NCBI GenBank assembly: GCA_020744225.1
Contig: JAGMWG010000005.1
Span: forward strand, 930,001-994,000
Direction of reading: 5' to 3'
Source: Paraphoma chrysanthemicola
Lineage: Eukaryota; Ascomycota; Dothideomycetes; Pleosporales; Phaeosphaeriaceae
Length of the DNA: 64,000 bases
Below are positions 1-11,024 of this stretch, piece after piece (within the stretch, counting starts at the first letter, position 1; each line of letters opens with the position of its first letter). Position numbers and translations under genes: made by a program. The notes under the pieces were generated by a model. The model did not search any database and had not been told where the DNA came from. It saw only the letters and a list, made by a program, of their open reading frames with translations.

Positions 1-1
1 A

Positions 2-3000
2 ATTCGTCGCATGCAGCGCGACTCGTCCATCAGCTATCCCGTGAAGCCAGCGCAGATACCCGAGGAGTCTATGGCCATGAATGAGGATCGAACCCCAACT
101 GCCAAGGACGATTACGATCTTTATGCCGACCACAATGGTGTCGTGAAAGATCTAAGGGACGAAAATGGTCATCCCTTGAAAGTTGATCAAACGCCATCGT
201 CCGATACTCGTGCAGTTGGTCAGTCGACGAAGCCAGGCCCGCCAGCCGTGGCAAGTGTAGCAGAGGCGCGAAGTGAAGACAGGCCCAGATACAGCACAGA
301 ACGGCCCATGAGTTTCATTTCTGGACCCACAGATCAAGATGGTCGGCCACAGGACCAAGTCAACCAGCCTCTGAAGCAGGCGACTACAGTTGCTCTCACA
401 ATCACTCAGCAGAACTATGACCGAAGTCACCAGCCCGAAGGTGCTCCACACGGAACGGTTTATTCTGCACTGGATCCGGCACAAAGTATGCAGCAAGCAA
501 ATCTCGCGCAATCGCAGCACATGCACTCTGAACGGCACTCTCCTGCACCAGTATCTCTGCCCTCAGACAACAATCATCGCGATGTGACACCTGTCTCACA
601 GGGTATCGCAAGACCTGCTGTGTCCGGACCTTCGCCTCTTAACCAGCAAGTACCACCACATACGACCTTCGCACCGTCCGCCAATGGGCAATCGTCTTAT
701 CCTGGCGCAAACGCAGGTTATGGCCCGCCCGATCCCCGCATGCTCGGAGCCATATCAGGACAAGTTGCCCATCAAAGCCAAGTACCGATGCCAGATCGCG
801 ACCCTCGAGTTCAAGGTCAGACAGGCGGACCCAGCCCGTCAGGGCCTAGGAATGAGTATGAATTCCAGCAGCAAATGATGCAACTTCATGCAAGATTTCC
901 ACATGGCCAGGGCCCAAATGGGCCAATACCGCAAGCAGGGCCACAGCCCTCAGCCCAGCAACCACCGAAGCTGCAGGAGAAAATATCTTCAAAGCCAAAG
1001 TTCGCGTCTGTATTCAAGGGCCTTGGAGGCAAGCTGCAAGGGAACACGCAGCAAGCTCCTCCACCCCCTGTTGCTGTAGCTCGTCCTTATCCCAGCGGAC
1101 CGCCAATGGACGATCATCGAAATGGCTCGTACGCTTCAGGCGTAAGCAGTCTCCACCGTGAGCAGCTCCCAGGCAGATCAGGTGAGCCGTCAGGTCCTGC
1201 TGGGCCCACGAACCGACCTTCGAGCAACGGGGCAGAATCCCATTTTAGCCACGTTAGTCAAAATTCCACTCGAGTCGAGCCAACCGATTCCCGACTCGAT
1301 CTCCGAAAGCCAGCAAGTCCTGCTCCTTATCAAGGCATCCCGCCACAGCAGGTGCCGCAAAGAGCACCAGTACACGGTGTCCAGGCACGGCCGTACCCTC
1401 CATCTACACCAGGTGTTCCAGAGACGGGCAAAAAGAAGAGATTTTCTACCCTGGGTAACATATTCGGCCGAAGCAGCGAAGGCCCGAAGCTGTCAAAGGA
1501 GGCGAAGAAGGCACAGAAGGCGCAGAGGCATTCCACAGCACCTCAAATGCAAGCCTCGCAGCTACAGCGACCCTCACAACAGCAGCAATACAGACCTCAG
1601 CAACCTGGCATGCCTTCTGCTCCCGGGAATATGCACCAAGGACATATGCTACCAGGACAGATACCTGCTGGACAATACCCGCCTGGTCAATATCCTCCGG
1701 GCCAAATGCCGATGGGACAGTATCAACAAGGGCAACTGCCTCCCATACAGTATCCGCCAGGCCGATTCCCGCCACAGCAGATGCGTCCTATGGGTCCGCA
1801 GTTCCCGCCTTCTCAAATCACGTCGCCAGGTGTGCCTCAAGGCGCTCAAAGCAGGGATCCTTACGGACATCCGCAGTACTACCAGCAGATGCAGCCACGA
1901 ATTCAAGCACAACAACAAATACCGGGCGCCAGCACGGAGCAAGGGTCAGCATATCTGCGAACGAAGCAATTGGCTGAGGAGCATCAGGCAAAGCAAGTTC
2001 TCACGCCGACAAGCCAACAAGGACCCATCTCTCGTCCAGGCACACATGCTTCAGGCACGTCTCTAGATGCAGTTCCTGCGCAAAGTCGTCAGACAAGTTA
2101 TGGCCCCCCTCCAGGTGGGTACTACAATCCTAATCCTACTCCCTCCGTGTCTGAAAAGGGAGCTTACCAGACTTCTCAAGCCGCTCGGCTACTAGCAGAA
2201 CAACAGCGACCACAGCCACCGCCAGAACAAACGTCGTACGGAGCGGCTCAAGTTGGCCGGCAGCAGCTGCAGTATCAACAGCACTCGGCGCTTGATGAAG
2301 ATGCGTATCGAGCCCTACAAGCTGAGCGCATCCGTTTAGAGCAACAGCGGATGCAACTTGAGTCAGAGCAAGGGCGGTATCAGGTCGCGCAAGCCCGTGT
2401 GCAACCACCGAAGCCCGTCTATGGCAATTCCAATGTTGAGCGGCAGCAGTCTCTCGTCCAGCAGCCAGTATCGCTAGCGGTCGAACGAGAGACCTCTGCT
2501 CCGCCTCAGAAAGCGGCGCCTGGTCCTTCGCGCGACGAGCTTCTTCAGGCTCATCAAGAACAGCAGCAGCGAGAGCAAGAACTTCGCTCGCAGCAGTATG
2601 CAGACAGAGTGCAACCCGCGGTCAATCTCCGCACCGTCTCGCAACCATTGTCCACGCAAAGTGTGCCCCATCAGCCTGCCAATCAACAGCGTGTCGTGAG
2701 CTCACCCGCTGAGCCTCAATACGAGACACCACAGATACCTGCCGCATACAATCATGTGTCAGGAGCATTCATCTCGCCACGGGATCGAGAGCAGCAGCCT
2801 CTATATTCGACACCACAAGCGCCGCCACCTCGACCAAGTGATGATGACAGGCATCACTCTGATCCGCGTATGCCACATCTCTCACCCCAGGTATCCGCTC
2901 AGTCTCAGATGCCACCGAACAATCGCACGCATTCGGATGCCAGCACCGTATCTGTGATATCGCCCATCTCGGCGTCGGCTCCGGATCTTCCTGCAGCCGT

Positions 3001-4267
3001 ACCATCAGTCGCGCAACGAGGGCAGAAGCCCAGAATGAGCAGTATTTCCGAAGTTCATCAAGGCGCACCAGAGCGTCCGTGGCATCTCAACTTCCCTGAA
3101 GGCGCAACCGAGCAAGAGATTGTGCGTGCTCGTCAACGGCAATTCATGCAAGAGCGATTCACAGATCAGCAGCAGCAGCACGCGGAGAGAGCGGCACAAT
3201 CGCCATCGCCAAGAGCATCATCTCATAGCCAGTCACCAACTGCACAGCCCGTGCAGATGGCTTTGCCCCAGCAACAGGGAGGCGGCTTCAAAGAGCTGTT
3301 GCCTCGCAGCTCTCCTCAACCGTACCCACAATCTCAGTCCCAGACAGGAGAGCAAATACGACACGCTGACGATCTGCCGCCCGCGCAACCTGCGCCAGTG
3401 CATCCCGGACAGGCGGCGCAGCCTGCGGCATATCCTTTGCCCATGTCGCCCGACCCAGCGACAACTAAAAGTCCCATCAATCCGTTAGCAAGTGTGCTCC
3501 CAGCCCCACCTTTACCACCACCAAACCTTGCGCATGGCCCGATACAGCCTGGTGTTCAACAAGTGCACTCAGTCTCACCTCAGGGGCAGCAGCATACTAC
3601 CAGTACTCGAGAGCAGTACGAGCCTTCACCGCCTCAACGGGACCACTATTCGCCACCACCTCCACGAAATGAGAGCTATGAGCAGCAGGAAGCCGACGAT
3701 CCGCCACCGTCCTACGACGGTCCTGGTATGCCTAATGACGGAATGGACAAGACTCGGCCAGAGCAACCCCGTCCGCCTAACATCACTACCGATGCAAGCA
3801 TCAACGATCGCGGGCGACAAGGCGAGGCTCGACCTCGTCAGCCCTCGATCGGTATCCTTCAGCATCCCCAACCAGCGTCTATGGCCGCCTCGCCCCAGCG
3901 ATCGTCGGCCGACATGGGCGCTGAGTCCCTGCGCCGTCAGCTTCTGCAGCAAGAGGAAGTGGCGCGTATGGAGCGAATACAGATCGCACAGGTCCAACGC
4001 GCTGAGACCGAACGTGAAAGGCAAGAGCGCGACGCCGCTCGTGCCCGAGCTCGCGAGCTGGAGCGTAGCGTTTCTGGCGGCGCTCGAGTAGGCAGCATTC
4101 GAAGCGTTGCTGGTAGCCGCAACGGCGGGCAGCCTGGTTGGGAGCGACGTGGTAGCTCCTCGAGGCAAGTCTTTGAACTTCCTGCAGTCGAGGATGATGA
4201 GCCTGCTATGCGGGCTACGTCTTATCCTGGCCAGGAGTGGGTGCCGCCTGTGTGGATGGACGACTGA
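2..4267 (+). CDS. Gln/Pro-rich, intrinsically disordered protein (5' partial)
   Basis: The frame is open from the first bases of the window, so the gene probably starts to the left; the first visible ATG is at 11, giving at least 1418 residues ending in a TGA at 4265-4267. The protein is almost wholly low-complexity: Gln, Pro, Ser and Ala dominate, with a Tyr-Pro-Pro-Gly-Gln repeat patch near residues 550-600 (about nt 1660-1800), a basic stretch after the motif KKKRFSTLGNIFG near residue 475, and a charged Arg/Glu/Gln helix near residues 1310-1360 that looks like a coiled coil. It ends in a short conserved-looking tail, PGQEWVPPVWMDD. No catalytic domain or membrane segment is visible. Such proteins often act as scaffolds or regulators, but no function can be assigned from sequence. 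Long open frames in other frames here follow from the base composition and are not separate genes. Confidence 0.85.
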   Translation: MRRMQRDSSISYPVKPAQIPEESMAMNEDRTPTAKDDYDLYADHNGVVKDLRDENGHPLKVDQTPSSDTRAVGQSTKPGPPAVASVAEARSEDRPRYSTERPMSFISGPTDQDGRPQDQVNQPLKQATTVALTITQQNYDRSHQPEGAPHGTVYSALDPAQSMQQANLAQSQHMHSERHSPAPVSLPSDNNHRDVTPVSQGIARPAVSGPSPLNQQVPPHTTFAPSANGQSSYPGANAGYGPPDPRMLGAISGQVAHQSQVPMPDRDPRVQGQTGGPSPSGPRNEYEFQQQMMQLHARFPHGQGPNGPIPQAGPQPSAQQPPKLQEKISSKPKFASVFKGLGGKLQGNTQQAPPPPVAVARPYPSGPPMDDHRNGSYASGVSSLHREQLPGRSGEPSGPAGPTNRPSSNGAESHFSHVSQNSTRVEPTDSRLDLRKPASPAPYQGIPPQQVPQRAPVHGVQARPYPPSTPGVPETGKKKRFSTLGNIFGRSSEGPKLSKEAKKAQKAQRHSTAPQMQASQLQRPSQQQQYRPQQPGMPSAPGNMHQGHMLPGQIPAGQYPPGQYPPGQMPMGQYQQGQLPPIQYPPGRFPPQQMRPMGPQFPPSQITSPGVPQGAQSRDPYGHPQYYQQMQPRIQAQQQIPGASTEQGSAYLRTKQLAEEHQAKQVLTPTSQQGPISRPGTHASGTSLDAVPAQSRQTSYGPPPGGYYNPNPTPSVSEKGAYQTSQAARLLAEQQRPQPPPEQTSYGAAQVGRQQLQYQQHSALDEDAYRALQAERIRLEQQRMQLESEQGRYQVAQARVQPPKPVYGNSNVERQQSLVQQPVSLAVERETSAPPQKAAPGPSRDELLQAHQEQQQREQELRSQQYADRVQPAVNLRTVSQPLSTQSVPHQPANQQRVVSSPAEPQYETPQIPAAYNHVSGAFISPRDREQQPLYSTPQAPPPRPSDDDRHHSDPRMPHLSPQVSAQSQMPPNNRTHSDASTVSVISPISASAPDLPAAVPSVAQRGQKPRMSSISEVHQGAPERPWHLNFPEGATEQEIVRARQRQFMQERFTDQQQQHAERAAQSPSPRASSHSQSPTAQPVQMALPQQQGGGFKELLPRSSPQPYPQSQSQTGEQIRHADDLPPAQPAPVHPGQAAQPAAYPLPMSPDPATTKSPINPLASVLPAPPLPPPNLAHGPIQPGVQQVHSVSPQGQQHTTSTREQYEPSPPQRDHYSPPPPRNESYEQQEADDPPPSYDGPGMPNDGMDKTRPEQPRPPNITTDASINDRGRQGEARPRQPSIGILQHPQPASMAASPQRSSADMGAESLRRQLLQQEEVARMERIQIAQVQRAETERERQERDAARARARELERSVSGGARVGSIRSVAGSRNGGQPGWERRGSSSRQVFELPAVEDDEPAMRATSYPGQEWVPPVWMDD

Positions 4268-4791
4268 GCGTCTTTCCAACTTGCATCTTGAGCCCTTCTT
4301 TTCACCTCGTACCTATTTGCGCTTCTTCTTTGTTCTTGTATTGTCTTTTTCCACATATTTGCATTTCGCCTTTATTTTGCTTCTGCATAGCGATGCATAC
4401 AAGCGATCTAGGCATGCTGTACATCAGCGTTGAGTTGGATACCCCATCAAATCGTTTCTTTTCTTGTACGAGGTTTTGTTCATACTATCTGGACCGTCTA
4501 CTTCGCTTCTTATACTAAATGTAATCTTGTTCGATGCATTTCATTTCCATTTGCTGTCTCATACAATCGCTCTAGTAGCTGTCAAAATCTCTCATATAGC
4601 CCCCTACGAAGGCAATACATACATATCAAGCCACTTTGTTGGTCTAAAGATCTCACCTGTCATGCTTGCGTATTGAAGCGAAGTGTGCGAAAGCGCTTCC
4701 ACACTTTCGTACCATATGGCCTATGGCATCGCGCGGCTAAAGTCATCGTCGCACACACGACAAGACAAACAGGGCTAACAATTCTACAGCC
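4268..4791. other. Intergenic, 3' flank of the Gln-rich gene
   Basis: T-rich sequence follows the stop codon (about 4280-4400), as expected of a fungal 3' UTR. Short open frames occur on the plus strand but none resembles a protein family. Nothing else seen. Confidence 0.5.
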
Positions 4792-5682
4792 GTGTTATCG
4801 TTACGGCCGCTGTTCAAACCGCTGCCTAACGGACTCACACATGTGCTCGAGATATTGAGGCCTCAAACGGAAGTTACCCGACAGTTTCTGTTTCGTGCAT
4901 ATACCGGATCGCCAGCTGGCGGAGTACCCATGACATGGAAGCAGCTTAGACTCGATCCTGATGCTCCAAAGACCGATTTCCAAGATGCACGTGGTTTCGT
5001 CGATGGCATCGTCAGTGCGATTGACGCCTGCTCAAAGCGACCGAACGTTCACAATCCCGTTACCGAAGAACACCTCCAGCAATCTATCAAGAGCCTGTTG
5101 GAGATCCAAAAGACTCGAACGCTGCACACAATCAAGAATTAAGATCTGCAAGATTTTCAAAACCGACGGCAAACATATCAGACTCGTCTGAAAAGGTACC
5201 GTACTTGCACCATAGAGGAACCTTAGCCGAGAGTCGGCATAGCACCCCGGGTGTTGATTTGCGTCGATTCAACAAAGCAGCGAGCCGACAAAGCGAATGC
5301 CAACGCAGGCAGAACAGGTGCAACAGGCGAAAAATTCGAGAGACTCACGACAGCTAGGAACCCGAGTGGTCGCAACTCGCCCAAGCCTGACGCCGTCAAG
5401 TCTACAAAGGGCAAAGACAATGCGCCTGCATGTACATCCACCGGCCATACCAATCCAACATCTACGCACGTGAAAAGAAAAGCATTCACCCAGAGACCAC
5501 GTTCCCCCGCAAGGGCACTGCCTGAGAATCTCCCAATGAGGTCCAAGCTGAAGAACGGGAAAAGGCTACGCATGCAGATCGATCGTATTAAGTACAAGGA
5601 ATACATCAGCTGCACAGATGACTCTGACGACAACTATGACGACTCTGATGACTACGCATATGATGACACTGACGATGGATGA
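4792..5682 (+). pseudogene. Possible interrupted or decayed coding stretch, acidic C-terminus
   Basis: A frame runs from about 4792 (first in-frame ATG at 4931) to a TAA at 5140-5142. The same frame continues with protein-like, helix-forming sequence (LQDFQNRRQTYQTRLKR) to a TAG at 5224-5226, then stays open to a TGA at 5680-5682. The last part is basic and Ser/Pro-rich and ends in an Asp-rich tail (DDSDDYAYDD). The two stops split what otherwise reads as one frame. A 47-bp candidate intron (GTACCG at 5197 to TAG near 5243) would remove only the second stop and shifts into a frame that closes near 5355. It may be a pseudogene, two small genes, a gene with an intron I did not find, or chance. 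No family recognised. Confidence 0.25.
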
Positions 5683-6174
5683 TGAGGGGACCGTAGGCTT
5701 TGATGACCATTTCGGGATGATCCACTGTGAGGTCAGCGCAGGTTGAGTGTAACTTTGCAGGCGAGCAACCAAGGTATCATCGTGGAGAGGGCACGACGAG
5801 CGAATTGGGTCAGTAGAGTGTGCGTGGGTGGGGTTTGAAAAGGTCAAGGATTTGCTGATGATGGCTTTGGGCATTTTGACTGGGTGCCGGAGTTCTGGTT
5901 CCATAACAATAAGTTTGCTTCTATGGTTTTTATGTAGGCACGATGACTGTGTCGAGAGGGGGTACTTGTAGAGTGCTTCTTCATGGCACATGCGGGCACT
6001 GGAGTTACTCCGATCAGGTATCTGTGCCATTTGAGGGAATGTGTGTCTTCAAGGAGGTGTAAAAGGTGCTTGAAAAGCAATTCAGACTAGGATTTTAACT
6101 GAACCCAAAGCAGCTGACTTCATACATGTACAGTGAAAAGCCCATTCTCATCGTGTGTTCGATCTAAACGTAGC
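5683..6174. other. Intergenic, convergent 3' flanks
   Basis: About 490 bp between the unresolved plus-strand stretch and the stop of the minus-strand EF-hand gene. A 154-codon minus-strand frame (5566-6030) crosses it but has no recognisable features. Nothing supported. Confidence 0.4.
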
Positions 6175-7280
6175 TCATGCAGGCGCAGCGGCACCTTCGC
6201 CGTTCTCTCCTCCACTTCCGCCTCCTGTCAAACTTGCCATGAACTCCTGGTATCTGAACACTTCGCCCCGGCCAAGACTCTTGCCCCCCTTCCCGAACGC
6301 TCTTCGGCCGCTGAAGCCTTCTACAACCATGTCAATCTCACGCTCCGTCAATTTTCGCTCGCCTGGCTCAGGAGCAGTATGTAGTAGCGCATCCTTCAAC
6401 TCGTCCAGGTTGATCTGACCATCATCTCCATCATCAAACGCTTCAAATGCAGCACTGAGTTCACTCGATCGTGAGAGCCCGCTCAACAAATCCGACAGTG
6501 TGCTCAAGAAAGTCGCCAGGTTGATCGACTGTGCGCCATTGAAGTACGGCGCAAGTGTCGCTGGCGTCGCCGACAGCCCCAGCTGGGACAGCATATCCGC
6601 AACGTCTGCCGAGTTGACGTGTCCGTCATTGTCGCGGTCCATGACGCTAAATGACTCGCGCATGCTGTGTAGGAGTGGCGGTGGTAGTCTGGACAAGGCA
6701 TCGCCGGTGACGGCGCGTGTCAAAGGCGCTGGACGCATCGCGGGCCTTTCAACGACTCTCTCAACAGGTATGAACTCGACGGGCTTGAACTTCTCGACTG
6801 GCGCGATCTTCTCGGCTGATGTCGATCGCTCGAATAGGGGAGGCGTGCTTTCCCTGCCGCCATCGAAGCGTGCGGCGAGCGATGCTGTGCTTAGTGGGCG
6901 AATGGTCCCTTGCGTAGAACTCGAGACATTGCGCGTCGGCGAGGGGATGTTGCGCGTGGGGGAGAGTGGCGGTTCTGGTGCTGTCGCCGTCCCGCGCGTG
7001 TTCAGCCATGATGGTGGATTTTGCGACGCATTGCTGGTTGTGGACTGGCGAAGGTTTGCTTGTGAGGGTGTTGTGGGCGTGTCCTTTGGCTTCAGCGGCG
7101 AGCTGTTGGGCGTCAATGGTCGGACTGTAGACGGCGAGCTCTCCCGTATGGAGCCAGGTCGGCGGAAAGGCGACTGGCGCGGGCTGTTGAAGGAGAGTGG
7201 GGAGGGCTTGTACGGGGTCGGTGTTGTGGACTGTTGAAATTAGCTATTATCAAAATAATGTGAAAGACATCAATTACCAT
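6175..7280 (-). CDS. EF-hand protein, myosin regulatory light chain-like, long N-terminal extension
   Basis: Two exons on minus: ATG alone at 7280-7278, a 47-bp intron (GTAATT...AACAG, 7277-7231), then 7230-6175; 352 residues. Choosing this start adds a Ser/Pro-rich N-terminus (MSTTPTPYKPSPLSF) in frame; without it no ATG lies upstream of the conserved part. Residues 1-180 are disordered. A first EF-hand loop (DRDNDGHVNSAD) lies near 199-210. A degenerate second region (INLATFLSTLSDLL) follows, then a third EF-hand (DDGDDGQINLDEL) near 267-279. This order matches the regulatory light chain family, which binds the IQ neck of myosin heavy chains. Family light chains are about 150-200 residues, so the extension is unusual. 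A general calmodulin-like protein is the alternative. The gene is divergent from the AFI1-like gene, with a shared 461-bp spacer. Confidence 0.8.
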
Positions 7281-7741
7281 TGTGGGAATGTGCGAGAAAC
7301 TGCGGTGATTACGGGTGTCGCAGTCTGGCGTGTCGTCGTCGACGATATGTCTTGTTTGGGCGGTGTTGATGTTCGGTCGGTCCCTGGCAACGGACAAGCG
7401 CCATGCACCCACACACCTCGTTCCTGCCGTATCGATAAGGGCGAACAAGGATCAGGGATTCAGGGTCCACACGTCCACCAAGTGAGCAGCTCGTATTCAC
7501 TGTATGCGCCGCAATATCACTGTAGGCCTTAAGAAGACACCAATTGCCCAGCTGCTTCACCCTGCCCTGATTCTGCGACCGCATGTAGCTTCGCGATCAG
7601 CTCGCGCTTTCTTCCCGCCCATTCCCCACCGCATCGCGCCATTTAAGCTCCGAAACCGAAGCGCCTACCCCTGTGGGGACCCTAGTGTGTGGGCGTGCAG
7701 ATCGCACAGGATGTAAGTAGAGCCGCCGAGCGCCTGTGAAG
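7281..7741. promoter_or_regulatory. Shared divergent promoter region
   Basis: 461 bp between the start codon of the minus-strand EF-hand gene and that of the plus-strand AFI1-like gene; it must hold both 5' leaders and promoters. No TATA box or clear operator was recognised. Assignment rests on gene orientation only. Confidence 0.45.
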
Positions 7742-10293
7742 ATGGAGACAATAGCCCTCGCCGCGATGCAAGTGATTGCACAGCGACCGCCGCCCCCGCA
7801 GGCTGCGCAGTCGTCACAGAGCGTGCAGCCGGCACCGCAGCCCGTGTCTCTGCAGCGCCAGCCCTCGTTCTCGTCGTTCCCATCGTCACGGTCGCCGTCA
7901 TCAATATCCCTGCGCAATGACAAAAAGGCTCGCTCACCCCAACCGCCCATGCTGCGCGAGGACTTGGTGCGCGAGGACGCAGCTTCCGAGCACTCTTCGC
8001 GCGGGTCCTCGCAGCAGTCGCTCCTAGAAATGCCCACCAAGGCCAGCACGCGACTGCGCTCGCAGTACCCAGCCGATGCTATCGAAAACCATGTCGAGTA
8101 TATCCTGGTCGCATCGTTCGACATTGACCGCGGGTCGGTCATGGAGCACCAGTACCCGGCGCCCATCAGCGGAGACGAGACCATGCTGGCAGAGCTCATG
8201 CTGCCAGATCAGGCCCACATGCGCAACCAGGACTGGACCATCTTCTTCCTGCACAAGGACACCACAGCCGAAGAGGAGGAGCGGGAGGCGCGGAGAGAGC
8301 GGAGGAGGAAGCGCAGAAGGCGGAAGGAGGGCCTGGAAGACGACGACGACGACGACACGACCGCTGGGCCTGAGGAGCACGAAGATGAGGCCGACGACGA
8401 CGACGATGACTACGACACAGAGAGCGAGGACGAGCCGGACCCTGATGGGCCACCGCTGGTCTATGTACTGAATTTGGTCAACACGAAGCTGGACACCACA
8501 GTGAAAAGGTACGCAGATCGACATGCATGCAGAATTACGAGAGACTGACTATTTGCAGAGGCTCCATCGTCAAAGCAATGGCGATATGCACACGGCACTC
8601 CTTCCTGCACATCTACAAGCCCCTGCTACTCTTGGCTCTCGAAGAGTACTTCAGAGCCCCTGTCATCGAAACCCTCGCCTCACTGTACGATGCGCTCAAC
8701 GCTATGGATCTATCGCTCCTGCCCAAGCTGTCGAACTTGGAGTCATTCGTGCTTCACGCAAGCGACGCAAAGGACATGTTCGTGGAGAAATTCGAGCAGA
8801 TGGTGAGGCAACGGAAGAAGCTCGACGCGGAACGAGACTCGCTGGAAACGTCGTCCGATCCTCTTGAGAATCGCAAGAAGGTCTACAGCGTACCACGCGA
8901 CACTCACGAGTTCGAGTCCAAGATTAACTACAACGGCATACCAGTCCCTGTCAAAGTCCCCACAGCCCTCAGCCCTGAGACGGTGGGCGACTTTTCTCTC
9001 ATCAAGCTCATTCAGACTTTCTCAACACCTCACGCAACACAGCCGCAGCCCTTTGCTCTTCATCCGCATCTCACTACTAATGGCGCCTTCACACACCCTG
9101 TCATCGTCCTCGTCAACGCGCTCCTCACCCAGAAGCGCATCATCTTCCTTGGACATAATCGGCCATCAGGCGAAGTAGCTGAAGCGGTGCTCGCAGCATG
9201 TGCTCTAGCTTCTGGTGGCATCCTTCGTGGCTTCGTTCGCCATGCATTTCCGTACACTGACCTCACCAAAGTGGACGACTTACTCAAGGTACCTGGCTTT
9301 ATCGCGGGCGTGACGAACCCTGCCTTCTCTTACAAGCCAGAGTGGTGGGATTTGCTGTGCGACCTGCCGACTGGACGAATGAAGATCAGCAATCGCATTG
9401 AGACTGCATCACCCACAGATGGCTCACTCTATTTCCAGCAGCAAGGACTTCCTGTCAATAGCGCAGGTGCAGCGACGGCAGACATCAAGGCCGGTATTGA
9501 TGCAACAGGCGACCATGCATTCATGGAGTCGCTGCTCCAAGCCATCGCGAATCGGCATGGAGAGAATGCGATTCGCGCAAAGTGGCGCTCATGGGTCCTG
9601 AAGTTTACGCGCATCGCCGCGGCATTCGAAGAGACCGTGTACGGCGCCTCAGCTCTTTACATAGGCAGTCACGAGACAGATGCCGGAGCATACGGCGTAT
9701 CGGGCCATGGCTATGTCTGGCCGGACGAGGCCCATCGGATGCGGGAGCTCGCCGCCAACGTCTATCGTATCGAAGGGTGGCGCACGACTAGAAGCTACTA
9801 CAGCTGTGTGCAACATCTGGCGAGGAGCTGGAGTAAGAGACCGGTTCGCGGATTGGATCTGGCACATCAGCACGACAAGCTGAGATGCTTGAAGCTCTCC
9901 CATGATGCTTCAGCGGCCATCTACCTAGCGCTTGCTCGATGCGTCGAGGAAGCTGGCGGCTCTCCATCTGGGAGCACTTCCACATCAGAGGTCGATGTGA
10001 GCAGCGCGCAGAGCCTAACACTCGCAAACGACCCAGAACGTAGACCAGGACCGCAGCTTCAGTACGACACTATCTTGCAGCTACTCTGCGTCATACCAGA
10101 TAGCGACGCAGGCCTATTCTATTTGAGCCTCGGCCTGTTTCATCCGCGCCAAGATGTAAGGATGGCAGTCGTGCGGCTGCTGGAGAGAATTATGGATCAT
10201 CCAGCCGGGCGGCTCTTCTGGGGCAGTCTCGCAAGGTTCGCCAAATTGGCATTCCTTCGATCGAAAGGGGAAGAAGGCACGCAGGGCAGGTAA
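7742..10293 (+). CDS. AFI1: AFI1-like DENN-domain protein (Arf3-interacting, polarity)
   Basis: Exons 7742-8508 and 8559-10293 joined by a 50-bp intron (GTACGC...TTGCAG with a CTGAC branch site); 833 residues. The start is the ATG at 7742. Residues 1-110 are Ser/Pro-rich. The Afi1/Arf3-docking signature starts near residue 117 with HVEYILVASFDIDRGSVMEH. A highly charged insert of Glu/Arg runs followed by two Asp runs lies near 177-236. The DENN-type SPA region follows (IYKPLLLLALEEYF, then LLTQKRIIFLGHN and LPGFIAGVTNPAF-like motifs). Yeast Afi1 binds the small GTPase Arf3 and helps maintain polarized growth; in a hyphal fungus a role at growing tips is an inference. The charged insert interrupts the N-terminal docking domain and is probably a variable loop. 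Confidence 0.88.
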
Positions 10294-11024
10294 CCCCCGT
10301 TCCGTGGCTGTAGGCGTTCTGATGGCATAGGTAGATGCCCTTATGAATTAAGACGTTATGACTGTTGTGCATGTTCAATTGCCGAATGCTTTCGTTCAGT
10401 GTACCTCATGCATACGAATCTGCCCACACACGCTCTACGAAGGTACACGGCGGGATTCAGTGTACCGCAGAAAGGTGTTGTCCATGTCACTAAATGCCTA
10501 AACGGGAACGCAAAAGCCAAGCCATCAATCGGGGCTCAACCGAGGCAACCTCACCCGGGGAAAAGATTAATCAACCCCCACAGCCACCTCTTCGCTTCTT
10601 CCCGCCGCTTAGAATTGAGCAAAGATGAGTAAAGATTGCGGACGGGCCAAGGGATGTGCTTTTATATCCGAGTTCGGATCAGGGGGTTCCTCCATGAGTG
10701 CGTAGTCGGACAGTCTGACTCGAAGTCTCCACAATCTACGTCCGTAGCATGACGGACGACTGCTGCATGCGCAGGTCAAGTTGTCCCGTGGTCCAGCCCT
10801 TTGCATGTGACCAATTGTCTGTGACAAGTAACGATGAGATGCCCCGCGTTGAGTACCCCGCATGCTAGACGCATGGCTACTCATGGACGCCGGTTGGTTG
10901 CTGGACGGTTTAGTGTGCAGACTATATCTACCTACACCTGACCTGCAAGTCATCATAGTAATTCGACGACCGTTGCTCCCAAACCTTATCTGATAGTGGA
11001 ATTGGAATTGGAACGACGACAAAA
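10294..11024. other. Intergenic, promoter side of the alcohol dehydrogenase
   Basis: About 730 bp between two plus-strand genes. Only short open frames, none recognisable. It should contain the 3' end of the AFI1-like transcript and the dehydrogenase promoter; no specific site was identified. Confidence 0.45.

Noticed and set aside
1158..2066. 302-codon plus-strand frame inside the Gln-rich gene
   Set aside because: It lies wholly within the longer frame, has erratic Arg/Ser/Cys composition and follows from the CAG/CCN-rich codons of the real gene.
5566..6030. 154-codon minus-strand frame downstream of the EF-hand gene
   Set aside because: Its composition is unremarkable, it has no domain, and much of it is antisense to the Asp-rich plus-strand tail.
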